NCBI GenBank assembly: GCA_016721765.1
Contig: JADKHO010000002.1
Location: forward strand, 124,001-188,000
Direction of reading: 5' to 3'
Length of the DNA: 64,000 nucleotides
From: Bacteroidota bacterium
Lineage (GTDB): Bacteria > Bacteroidota > Bacteroidia > UBA4408
The notes under the pieces are model-generated. The model searched no databases. It saw only the letters and a program-made list of their open reading frames with translations, and was not told the origin of the DNA. Numbering within the stretch: position 1 is the first letter of the stretch; every line of letters begins with the position of its first letter. Positions 23,677 to 31,851 of the stretch are shown piece after piece. The translations under genes and the position numbers were made by a program.

Positions 23677-26052
23677 ATGACAAAAAAGTTTAAAAAAACC
23701 GCACTTATTACCATTGGAATATGCTTTGGTGCCATTTTGCTAATCATACTATTTATCTCTCCCATAGCAAAATACCTGATTGAAAAATATGATGTAAAAT
23801 TTATAGGTCGGGAAATTACTATGGATTGGGCCTATGTTAATCCCTTTACAGGATATGTTCACCTTCAAAATCTAAAAATTTATGAGCCTGATGGCGATAC
23901 ACTTTTCTTCTCGGCAAGGGGAGTCAGTGCAAATTTTGCCATGCGCAAACTTTTGAATAAAACCTATGAAATAAGTGAAATCAATTTAAATCAACCAATA
24001 GGAATAGTAATTCAAAACAAAAAGGAGCTAAACTTTGGAGACATTATAAAAAAATTTTCTTCCAAAAGCACAAGTGATATCCCTAAAGCTCCGGTACATT
24101 TTAATATTCTAAATATTTCAATAGAAAGGGGAGTGCTTAAGTATCGTGAATCACAAATTCCTATTTCTTATTCATTAAAGGAAATTAATATAAAAAGCAG
24201 TGGCAAATGGTGGGATAAAGACAGCATCGTTGCCGCATTTTCATTCATTCCAAGCATTGGCACCGGTAAAGTGAACGGAAATTTTGAAATGAATTTTACA
24301 AACCTAAATTATAGATTGAATGCTGTTATTCAAAAGTATGATCTCGATTTTTTACAACAATACTTAAACGACATTACCAACTATGGCAGTTTTAGAGCCA
24401 ATGTGGATGCAGACTTTAGAGCCAAGGGAAATTTTAAGGACCAAGAAAATATTTCGGCAAGCGGAAAACTCGCTTTTACTGATTTTCATTTTGGCAAAAA
24501 TCCCAAGGAAGATTTTGCTTCCTTTCAAAAATTAAAAATTGGAATTATCGAACTAAGCCCTAAAAACCACAAATACAGTTTTGATTCTATATTATTAGCA
24601 CATCCTTTTTTCAAATATGAACGTTACGATCAACTCGACAATATTCAAAAAATGTTTGGGAAGAAGGGCTCTAAAATTGCAACAGTTGCAGCAGATGAAG
24701 CCGAATTTAACTTAGTTATAGAAATTGCACGCTATGTAAAAGTACTGGCAAAAAATTTCTTTAGAAGTAATTATAAGATAAATCATCTCGACCTTACAAA
24801 TGGCGATTTCGCATTCAACGATTTTTCGACTAGTGAAAAATTTTCCATCGGCCTAGATCCTTTAACTGTTTTTGCAGATTCAATTGATAAGGAGCACAAA
24901 CGGGTGAAAATTAATTTTGTATCATCTATACAGCCTTATGGAAAAGCTAATATAACGCTTAGTATTAACCCAAAAGACAGCAGTGATTTTGATATGATTT
25001 ATGATTTTGATAAAATTCCAACCACTTTATTTAATCCCTATTTACTCACTTACACATCCTTTCCTCTCGATAGAGGAACAATTGCCATTAAGGGCACCTG
25101 GAATGTTAGAAATGGTGAAATCGTTAGCGATAACCACCTCACCGTAATAGATCCGAGAGTAACTAATCGGGTACGTAATAAAGATAACAATTGGCTGCCC
25201 CTTCGATTAATCATGGCATTTGTAAGAGAACGAGGGAATGTAATTGATTATGAAGTACCCATTACCGGAAATTTAAATAACCCTAAATTTCATTTAAAAG
25301 ATGTACTTTTTGATGTGGTCACAAATATTTTTGTGAAGCCGGCTACAACTCCATACCGCATTCAAGTTAGAAATATAGAGCAGGAAATTGAGAAATCTCT
25401 ATCCTTTAAATGGGATATGAGAAGCTGTGAAGTAGATCGGAAGCAAGAAAAGTTCATTTCAAAATTAGCCGATTTTTTAAAAAACACGCCGGAAGCATCA
25501 ATCACCATAACCCCTCAAAACTATTTAGCAAAAGAAAAGGAGCACATTCTTTTTTATGAAGCAAAGAAGAAATATATGCTTTTCAAGAATCCTAATTTGA
25601 ATGCCAACCTCTCAGAAAACGATTCAATTTTCGTCACAAAAATGTCGGTTAAGGATACTCTTTTTGTTCAGTATTTAACTGCAAATAGCAAGGATACCAT
25701 GCTTTTCACCATTCAAGAAAAATGTGCACGCATGGTCTCTGAAAATGTAGTTAACGAAAAATGGTTGCAACTCAAAAAAGAAAGAGAAAGCGCTTTTTTA
25801 GCTGTCTTCAAGCAAAGTGATGTGGATTCACATGTTAAATTTTTAACAGGAAAAACAACAATTCCATATAATGGATTTTCTTTTTACCGGATAGAATACA
25901 AGGATGAGTTTCCTGAAGCATTAATGAAAGCATACAGGGAAATGCACTCCTTAAATGCGGAGGCTCCAAGAAATAAATTCAACAAGGAGCGCAGCCAAAT
26001 CAGAAATTCACGCATCCAAAATCGAAAATTAAAAAATGCAGCGCAACGTTAG
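23677..26052 (+). CDS. AsmA/DUF748-family periplasmic protein
   Basis: From ATG 23677 the product has about 791 residues with an N-terminal membrane anchor (TALITIGICFGAILLIILFI). A long beta-rich periplasmic region follows, containing the DUF748 pattern (EITMDWAYVNPFTGYVHLQN; LNYRLNAVIQKYDL; FPLDRGTIAIKGTW). The C-terminus is coil-like and basic. AsmA-like proteins form hydrophobic grooves bridging the envelope and take part in phospholipid transport to the outer membrane, which fits the second Mla set directly downstream. ATG is placed at the expected transcription start, so the mRNA may be leaderless. Confidence 0.85.
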   Translation: MTKKFKKTALITIGICFGAILLIILFISPIAKYLIEKYDVKFIGREITMDWAYVNPFTGYVHLQNLKIYEPDGDTLFFSARGVSANFAMRKLLNKTYEISEINLNQPIGIVIQNKKELNFGDIIKKFSSKSTSDIPKAPVHFNILNISIERGVLKYRESQIPISYSLKEINIKSSGKWWDKDSIVAAFSFIPSIGTGKVNGNFEMNFTNLNYRLNAVIQKYDLDFLQQYLNDITNYGSFRANVDADFRAKGNFKDQENISASGKLAFTDFHFGKNPKEDFASFQKLKIGIIELSPKNHKYSFDSILLAHPFFKYERYDQLDNIQKMFGKKGSKIATVAADEAEFNLVIEIARYVKVLAKNFFRSNYKINHLDLTNGDFAFNDFSTSEKFSIGLDPLTVFADSIDKEHKRVKINFVSSIQPYGKANITLSINPKDSSDFDMIYDFDKIPTTLFNPYLLTYTSFPLDRGTIAIKGTWNVRNGEIVSDNHLTVIDPRVTNRVRNKDNNWLPLRLIMAFVRERGNVIDYEVPITGNLNNPKFHLKDVLFDVVTNIFVKPATTPYRIQVRNIEQEIEKSLSFKWDMRSCEVDRKQEKFISKLADFLKNTPEASITITPQNYLAKEKEHILFYEAKKKYMLFKNPNLNANLSENDSIFVTKMSVKDTLFVQYLTANSKDTMLFTIQEKCARMVSENVVNEKWLQLKKERESAFLAVFKQSDVDSHVKFLTGKTTIPYNGFSFYRIEYKDEFPEALMKAYREMHSLNAEAPRNKFNKERSQIRNSRIQNRKLKNAAQR

Positions 26053-26073
26053 TTCAATACAATTGGTCTTAGT

Positions 26074-26868
26074 ATGAGAGTGAAGCACACTAAAAAATTT
26101 ATTTTCACAAAAGGACTCGATCAGTACTTTAAAGATGTACACAAGGCTTTTTTATTTACCATGCGCTTTTTTAAAGAGGCAGGGAAAGCTCCCATGCACA
26201 TTGGTGAAATTATACATCAGTGCTTTGAAGTAGGCTTAAAATCACTTCCACTTATTACTTTAACAGGATTTGTTACCGGAATAGTTTTCACAAAACAATC
26301 ACGTCCTTCTCTCGAAGAATTTGGCGCTGCTTCATGGCTGCCTTCTTTAATCGGAATAGCCATTGTTAGAGCATTAGGTGCATTAGTAACAGCACTTATT
26401 TGCGCAGGCAAAGTTGGTTCCAGCATTGGCGCCGAATTAGGTTCCATGAAGGTAACGGAACAAATTGAAGCGATGGAAGTTTCTGCCATTAATCCCTTTA
26501 AATATCTCGTGGTAACGCGCGTTTGGGCCACTATGATTTCGGTTCCATTACTTGCACTGTATTGCAGCTTTGTTGCATTATTCGGCTCTTATGTAAATGT
26601 AAATTCCGAAGAAGCTACCGGATTCATCGCCTTCTATCAAAGCGCATTTAAAACAATCACTTTTGTCGACATTTTTGCTTCATTAACCAAATCAATAGTT
26701 TTTGGATTCACCATCGGAATCATCGGTTGCTATAAAGGTTTTAATGCCACTCAAGGTACACGAGGTGTTGGTAAAGCTGCCAATCAAGCTGTGGTACTTG
26801 CCATGTTTTTAATTTTTATTGAAGAAATTGTAATTGTGCAAATGTCTAATTGGATTCGAAATTATTAA
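26074..26868 (+). CDS. mlaE: MlaE-type ABC lipid transporter permease (second set)
   Basis: The 264-residue permease is paralogous to the 14322 gene. It keeps GFVTGIVFTKQSRPSLEEFG, ALICAGKVGSSIGAELGSMK, VTEQIEAMEVSAINPFKYLV and GCYKGFNATQGTRGVG. It lacks most of the long hydrophilic N-terminus of the first set. It is followed 8 bases later by its ATPase. Sequence drift between the two sets is considerable, so this is an old duplication or separate acquisition rather than a recent copy. Confidence 0.94.
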   Translation: MRVKHTKKFIFTKGLDQYFKDVHKAFLFTMRFFKEAGKAPMHIGEIIHQCFEVGLKSLPLITLTGFVTGIVFTKQSRPSLEEFGAASWLPSLIGIAIVRALGALVTALICAGKVGSSIGAELGSMKVTEQIEAMEVSAINPFKYLVVTRVWATMISVPLLALYCSFVALFGSYVNVNSEEATGFIAFYQSAFKTITFVDIFASLTKSIVFGFTIGIIGCYKGFNATQGTRGVGKAANQAVVLAMFLIFIEEIVIVQMSNWIRNY

Positions 26869-26876
26869 GTAAGCAA

Positions 26877-27665
26877 ATGCTCACACAGGAAATAAATACT
26901 GATAACAACGCCATTTCCATCAAAGGATTATACAAGTCATTTGGTGAACTTGATGTATTAAAAGGCATTGATCTGAATCTAATTAAAGGAGAAAATATCG
27001 CCGTGCTTGGAAAATCAGGAACCGGAAAATCGGTACTGATTAAAATACTCGTGGGCTTGCTTAAGCCGGATAGAGGGGAAGTAATTGTATTAGGCGAAGT
27101 TGTTGATCAGTTAAATCAAGTAAACCTCGATAAACTTCGACTTAGAATTGGATTTTCATTTCAAAACAGTGCACTATACGACAGTATGAATGTGTATCAA
27201 AACCTTGCATTTCCACTAACCATGAATACGAAAAACCTATCCAAAGCGCAAGTGGATAAAGCAGTTGATGAAGTTTTGGATTCAGTAGGTTTAAAAAATA
27301 AGCTAACCGAAATGCCAAGCGATCTTTCCGGTGGGCAACGCAAACGAATTGGAATTGCTCGTACGCTCATTTTAAAACCCGAAATAATGCTTTACGATGA
27401 ACCCACTTCCGGTTTGGATCCCATAACAAGTGCCGAAATAAATCAACTCATTTTGGATGTGCAACAACAATTTAAAACCAGTTCCATAATTATCACACAC
27501 GATTTAACCTGCGCTAAATCAACCGGCAATCGCATCGCCATGCTGCTCGATGGCGTTTTTCTTAAGGTTGGAACATTTGAGGAAGTATTTAATCATCCTG
27601 AAAAACAAATTGAAGGATTTTACAAGTATAATTTTACAACAAACAATGAACGAATTACAAAATAA
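26877..27665 (+). CDS. mlaF: MlaF-type ABC transporter ATP-binding protein (second set)
   Basis: About 262 residues from ATG 26877; the frame extends to TTG 26850, but that lies inside the previous gene. Motifs: Walker A GKSGTGKSVLIK, signature LSGGQRKRIGIAR, Walker B IMLYDEPTSGLD, switch His in IIITHDLTC. It partners the permease upstream. Its end overlaps the MCE gene by 20 bases. Confidence 0.94.
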   Translation: MLTQEINTDNNAISIKGLYKSFGELDVLKGIDLNLIKGENIAVLGKSGTGKSVLIKILVGLLKPDRGEVIVLGEVVDQLNQVNLDKLRLRIGFSFQNSALYDSMNVYQNLAFPLTMNTKNLSKAQVDKAVDEVLDSVGLKNKLTEMPSDLSGGQRKRIGIARTLILKPEIMLYDEPTSGLDPITSAEINQLILDVQQQFKTSSIIITHDLTCAKSTGNRIAMLLDGVFLKVGTFEEVFNHPEKQIEGFYKYNFTTNNERITK

Positions 27666-28608
27666 ACGCGCTGTGGCCGTCGGTTTCTTTGTCATCTTAG
27701 GAATAGTATTTCTGATTACAGGTGTACTAATGGTGGGAAATTTACATGAAACCTTTAAAAGGAAAATGAAGGTAGTTTCACTTTTTGATGATGTTAACGG
27801 TTTACAAACCGGTAATAATATCTGGTTTTCAGGTGTCAAAATTGGTACTGTAAGCAGTGTTCACTTCTATGGAAAATCACAAGTGGAAGTAATTATGAAA
27901 ATCGAAACCAAAGCGCAGCAATACATTCGAAAGGATGCTAAAGTAAAAATCAGCACCGATGGCCTTATTGGTAATAAAATATTGGTTATTTATGGAGGAA
28001 CTTCCAAATCAAATGAAGTGGAAGAGGGAGATACTTTGCTGGTGGAAAAAACTTTCTCTTCCGACGATATGATAAACACCTTGCAAGACAACAATAAAAA
28101 TTTATTGGTGATAACAAACGACTTTAAAGTGATTAGTCATAATTTAGCAAACGGAACAGGTACGGTTGCAAAACTACTTAGTGATGATGCTGTTTATAAC
28201 CAAATTAACGCAGCAACTGCTTCGTTGCAAGGGGCTGCCTCAAAAGCAAACCAGTTGCTGGTTTCCCTAAATGGATTTAGCTCAGGGTTAACCCGTAAAG
28301 GAACACTTGCAAATGATTTGGTAAGCGATACAATTGTCTTTAAATCATTAAAAGCTGCTGCTAGCCATATCGAACAACTTACCGATTCAGCAACAATGCT
28401 TGTTAGTAATTTGAAAGCCAGCGAAAGAAATTCAAAAAGCGCCATCGGTATTTTATTGCACGATGAAGAAGCTGGAGCGAATTTAAAAGCCAGTTTGAAA
28501 AATTTGGAAAGCAGCACAAAAAAATTGGATCAAGATCTTGAGGCCGTGCAACACAATATTTTACTAAGACGATTCTTTAAATCAAAACCGGCAAGCAATG
28601 AAAAATAA
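27646..28608 (+). CDS. mlaD: MlaD-type MCE-domain lipid-binding protein (second set)
   Basis: From ATG 27646 the product has about 320 residues. It has a transmembrane helix (VGFFVILGIVFLITGVLMVG), one MCE domain (DVNGLQTGNNIWFSGVKIG; TDGLIGNKILVIYGG) and a helical periplasmic tail about 90 residues longer than in the first set. The C-terminal AVQHNILLRRFFKSK matches the end of the other MlaD. The longer tail may span more of the periplasm. It overlaps the following LEA14-like gene by 11 bases. Confidence 0.92.
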   Translation: MNELQNKRAVAVGFFVILGIVFLITGVLMVGNLHETFKRKMKVVSLFDDVNGLQTGNNIWFSGVKIGTVSSVHFYGKSQVEVIMKIETKAQQYIRKDAKVKISTDGLIGNKILVIYGGTSKSNEVEEGDTLLVEKTFSSDDMINTLQDNNKNLLVITNDFKVISHNLANGTGTVAKLLSDDAVYNQINAATASLQGAASKANQLLVSLNGFSSGLTRKGTLANDLVSDTIVFKSLKAAASHIEQLTDSATMLVSNLKASERNSKSAIGILLHDEEAGANLKASLKNLESSTKKLDQDLEAVQHNILLRRFFKSKPASNEK

Positions 28609-29467
28609 ATGGATATGGATGCTACTAATTGTTTTAGTGCTTGTAATAGGTGCTGTAGGATACCTCTATTTTTTTAAAGATAAGCTTATAGCACGCTATA
28701 TTCCTAAGCTGGAACAAATTGGTGATCTTGAAATTAATGTGGGTGACGATACAACTTATATACACTCGAAACTCGTAATCGAAAATAATTCCTTTTTGAA
28801 AATTGGTGTGGATACTATCAAATACCAAGTTTCCTTATTTAATAAAACCTATCTTAAAAGTCAAAGCTTTTTGGGAATTGTTTTGCCTCCAAATGGTAAG
28901 GATACATTTGAATTTTCATTAAAAATTCCTTACAAGGAAATTCTAAAAGATTTAAAAGCCGAACGAAAAAAAGGGGATAGTGCAAGCTATGCCATCCATG
29001 TATTTCTGCAATACTCCACCGTATTGGGTAAAGCGGAATTGCCAATTAATAAAGTTGCCAAGTTAAAGATTCCACAACCGCCCGAGCTCGAAATAGAAAA
29101 CGTTAAATACACTAAAATTCGTTTCAAGAATATTGAAGCCAGTGCCAAAATCAAAATTATTAATTATGGTCCCATAACCTTGTCCATTAAGGAAATGGCT
29201 TATGTACTGGTAGTGCCAAATCAAGGTACACTAAAAGGCAAATACTTTGAAGCCATTAAAATAAAGCCATTTGGAACAACAGTTGTGACCCTTCCTATTA
29301 AAGTTACACTAAAGAATATTTTTAGGACAGCCATCCAGGTGGCACGCAATAAAGATCAGTATGAATACAATTTAACCTTACTCGCCGTTCTTGAGCCCGA
29401 AGACTCCTTAAAAAAGCCCATTCGAATCCATCTCACCAAAATGGGAATTATGGAATTAAGAAAATAG
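28598..29467 (+). CDS. LEA14/WHy-domain membrane-anchored protein
   Basis: The 289-residue protein has one N-terminal transmembrane helix (about 5-25) and two LEA type 2 (WHy) domains. The first is around residues 45-155 (TTYIHSKLVIENNSFLKIGVD), the second around residues 165-270 (NIEASAKIKIINYGPITLSI). WHy/LEA14 proteins are linked to desiccation and stress tolerance. Its start lies inside the MlaD gene, so it is translationally coupled to the lipid transporter and probably acts in the periplasm with it (inference). Confidence 0.8.
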   Translation: MKNKWIWMLLIVLVLVIGAVGYLYFFKDKLIARYIPKLEQIGDLEINVGDDTTYIHSKLVIENNSFLKIGVDTIKYQVSLFNKTYLKSQSFLGIVLPPNGKDTFEFSLKIPYKEILKDLKAERKKGDSASYAIHVFLQYSTVLGKAELPINKVAKLKIPQPPELEIENVKYTKIRFKNIEASAKIKIINYGPITLSIKEMAYVLVVPNQGTLKGKYFEAIKIKPFGTTVVTLPIKVTLKNIFRTAIQVARNKDQYEYNLTLLAVLEPEDSLKKPIRIHLTKMGIMELRK

Positions 29468-29523
29468 CAGCAACTTTTTCTGCTCCTAGAATTATCTATC
29501 ACTAAAGCAGTATTCCTAAAAGA

Positions 29524-29588
29524 TAGGAATAATGTAAGCTTTCGATTTAATAGTATAAGTCAACACACATAATGTATTGGCAACTTTG
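29524..29588 (+). promoter_or_regulatory. Two-box promoter, site 9
   Basis: Box 1 TAGGAATAATGTAAG at 29524, box 2 TAGTATAAG at 29551 and CTTTG at 29584. Spacing is 27 and 60 bases despite divergence in the first three bases of box 1. Confidence 0.65.
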
Positions 29589-29619
29589 CTCTATATTAAT
29601 TAAAGCAAATTCTAAAACT

Positions 29620-30426
29620 ATGAAAAAATCAATGTTGATTCTTCTTCTTGCCTTAGCTGGAAGAATACAAGCACAAACACCGGAACTTATCACAAATGAT
29701 AAAACCGGCTGGCATAAAATTGTTGAAAAAAGTGTCGATTTAAAACGCGATCGCGATGAATTTACAATTCTAGGCGCAGATCGCTTTGCTTCATTAAAAC
29801 TCTTTGTTAAGGATGTTCAATTATCAATTTACGATATGGAAGTTTATTTTGAAAATGGAACGAAACAAGTGATTGAAGTGCGCAGTCCTATAAAGGCCGG
29901 CGGAGAAAGCAAAAGCTTCGATTTAAAAGGCGTGGAGCGAGACATTAAAAAAATTGTACTCGTTTATAAAACTGAACCAAATCAAAAGGATGAAAAAGCT
30001 TCCATCGAAATTTGGGGAATGAAATCTAATGAAGCACCCAATAAATCTGCTGTTGAAATGCCGGGTATTGTTTTAAGCGACAAAAAAGGATGGCATAAAA
30101 TAGGAGAACGAACAATCAATTGGAAAATGGACCACGATGAAATTGTGGTGGTAGGTGCTGATAAATTTGCCTCCATTAAATTTATTGCTGTCTTTGCATC
30201 TATTGATATCAGAAGTATTGTGGTGCATTACGAAAGTGGAGATAATCAAAACATTACTATCTCAAATCCTATATTGATGGGTGCTGAAAGCAAAGTAATT
30301 GATTTAACCGGTGGAGAAAGGGCAATTAAAAAAATTGTATTTGAATACAAAACTATGCCCAATCGTAACGAAGAAAAAGCATTGGTAGAAGTATGGGGAT
30401 ATAAAACAAACACGGATAAAAAATAA
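29620..30426 (+). CDS. Secreted protein with two YaaI/DUF2541-like repeats
   Basis: From ATG 29620 (the frame reaches ATG 29572, which overlaps the -7 element) the product has 268 residues with a signal peptide ending IQAQ. Two homologous domains of about 105 residues follow. Each begins GWHKI and has a conserved DRDEFTILGADRFASLK-type strand, PIKAGGESK or PILMGAESK, and ends IEIWGMK or VEVWGYK. The fold resembles that of the E. coli secreted YaaI/DUF2541 family (tentative). The single-domain paralogue lies at 31225. Confidence 0.7.
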   Translation: MKKSMLILLLALAGRIQAQTPELITNDKTGWHKIVEKSVDLKRDRDEFTILGADRFASLKLFVKDVQLSIYDMEVYFENGTKQVIEVRSPIKAGGESKSFDLKGVERDIKKIVLVYKTEPNQKDEKASIEIWGMKSNEAPNKSAVEMPGIVLSDKKGWHKIGERTINWKMDHDEIVVVGADKFASIKFIAVFASIDIRSIVVHYESGDNQNITISNPILMGAESKVIDLTGGERAIKKIVFEYKTMPNRNEEKALVEVWGYKTNTDKK

Positions 30427-30445
30427 TTTTTAATACCATAATAAT

Positions 30446-30480
30446 AAACCGCCCCACAGCAATTGGAGCGGTTTACTTTT
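30446..30480 (+). terminator. Rho-independent terminator
   Basis: AAACCGCCCC and GGAGCGGTTT pair with one mismatch around a nine-base loop, followed by a T-rich tract; about 20 bases after the preceding stop. Confidence 0.8.
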
Positions 30481-30597
30481 TTGAATACAGTTGATGCGCT
30501 AAACTATTACTTAAAGCGCCTCCAAATATTCGCTTTAGCTACCTATTAGTATTTAACTTAAAAATTGTTGCCCGCTTCAACAGATTAAACCTAGAAT

Positions 30598-31041
30598 ATG
30601 AAAAATCTTATTTATTGCTTTCTCTTTTCAATTACCCTGTGCAGCTCTTGTATTGTTCAATCGCCCAAGTATACCTCCCTCGACAAAGTGATGGAGCTTC
30701 AACTAGGTATGTCGAAAGACGAAGTTGAAAAAACTTTAGGATTGCAACCTTATGACTTAAAATCAGTCTCCGATACAGCTACTGTTTTCATTTATGTTTA
30801 CCGTGTCACGGATCGTAAAACACTTTCAATAGATACCCAACCGGTGAATGGCCGTTCCGCATTGGGAAAATATATACAACTGGCTGTATCTTATTCAAAA
30901 GAGAATAAAGTAATCCACGTTGAATCATGCACGCTGTGTCCGGATAATTTATCCAATACAAAAAAATTAGACGTTCAAAAATTGATTGTTTTCTTAACAA
31001 TCACCCTTCCTGTAATTTTAGTTTTTATTGGTTTAAATTGA
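30598..31041 (+). CDS. Lipoprotein with BamE/SmpA-like motif and C-terminal membrane helix
   Basis: The 147-residue protein has a lipobox ending at Cys18 (ITLCSSC) and a segment MELQLGMSKDEVEKTLG that matches the start of SmpA/BamE-like domains. The rest is short, and residues about 128-146 form a hydrophobic helix, unusual for a lipoprotein. It may be anchored at both ends. No two-box site precedes it, unlike most of its neighbours. Confidence 0.65.
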   Translation: MKNLIYCFLFSITLCSSCIVQSPKYTSLDKVMELQLGMSKDEVEKTLGLQPYDLKSVSDTATVFIYVYRVTDRKTLSIDTQPVNGRSALGKYIQLAVSYSKENKVIHVESCTLCPDNLSNTKKLDVQKLIVFLTITLPVILVFIGLN

Positions 31042-31114
31042 TTTTCAGTTTATACTAAACTCATGCATTAAGCGTGCGTAAAGGCGTTCATGAATTTTCA
31101 TTACAATTCACACC

Positions 31115-31179
31115 TGCGAATGTTACAAGAACAAAATAGAGTTCTGTAATGCAAAAGCTTCCCGAGCGCAGCACCTTTG
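31115..31179 (+). promoter_or_regulatory. Two-box promoter, site 10
   Basis: Box 1 TGCGAATGTTACAAG at 31115, box 2 TTCTGTAAT at 31142 and CTTTG at 31175. Spacing is 27 and 60 bases. An inverted box-1-like copy (TTACAATTCACA, 31101-31112) abuts it on the upstream side. Confidence 0.65.
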
Positions 31180-31224
31180 TCACAGAAAATTAAATCAAAC
31201 TAATAATACTTAAAACCTGAAATC

Positions 31225-31653
31225 ATGAAAAAAGTAACACTAATTGTAATGCTTGCCTTAGCAAGTGGATTAATGAATGCAAATGCACAAACACCTCAAT
31301 TTTTAGTAAGCGATAAATGGGAGTGGTATAAAATTGCTGATAAAGTAGTTGGCGAAAATAAAAACCGTGACGAAATAATTGTTTCGGGCATCGAGCGATT
31401 TACAGCCATTAAAGTGGTGGTTAAGGAAGCAGAAATTAACATGTACGATTTAGAAGTTTCTTTTGCTGGCGGCAACGGACAAGTAATTGATATTAGCAGC
31501 GAAATGAAAGCAGGAACCGAAAGTAAAGTGTATGGATTAGATAGCAGTAAAACTGACTTAACTAAGCTAACCTTTGCCTATGAAACGCTTAGCCCATTAG
31601 CAGATGAAAAAACTCAAATCGAAATTTGGGGACTTAGAACAATAAATGACTAA
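31225..31653 (+). CDS. Secreted YaaI/DUF2541-like protein, single domain
   Basis: The 142-residue protein has a signal peptide ending ANAQ and one domain homologous to each half of the 29620 product: EWYKIADKVV, NRDEIIVSGIERFTAIKVVV, EMKAGTESKVYGL and a terminal IEIWGLR. It is probably periplasmic or surface-exposed; function unknown. It is its own transcription unit between site 10 and a terminator. Confidence 0.7.
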   Translation: MKKVTLIVMLALASGLMNANAQTPQFLVSDKWEWYKIADKVVGENKNRDEIIVSGIERFTAIKVVVKEAEINMYDLEVSFAGGNGQVIDISSEMKAGTESKVYGLDSSKTDLTKLTFAYETLSPLADEKTQIEIWGLRTIND

Positions 31654-31676
31654 TTACATTAAGTACATAAATTTAG

Positions 31677-31706
31677 AACCGCAGGATTTTGCTTGCGGTT
31701 TTTGTT
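31677..31706 (+). terminator. Rho-independent terminator
   Basis: AACCGCA and TGCGGTT pair around a ten-base loop, followed by a T-rich run, about 25 bases after the preceding stop. Confidence 0.8.
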
Positions 31707-31730
31707 TTATACTGACCTGCTTGACTTATC

Positions 31731-31795
31731 TGTGAATTATGTAACTTCTAGCTGCAATTGTATAATGGAATAGTAGCTGCCACATAGTTTCTTTG
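31731..31795 (+). promoter_or_regulatory. Two-box promoter, site 11 (consensus box 1)
   Basis: Box 1 TGTGAATTATGTAAC at 31731 is the consensus itself. Box 2 TTGTATAAT is at 31758 and CTTTG at 31791. Spacing is 27 and 60 bases. Confidence 0.8.
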
Positions 31796-31851
31796 CAAGT
31801 ATAAAATGTGGTGGAATTTTTTCAACACAGTAAAATTAAAAAACAGAACTT

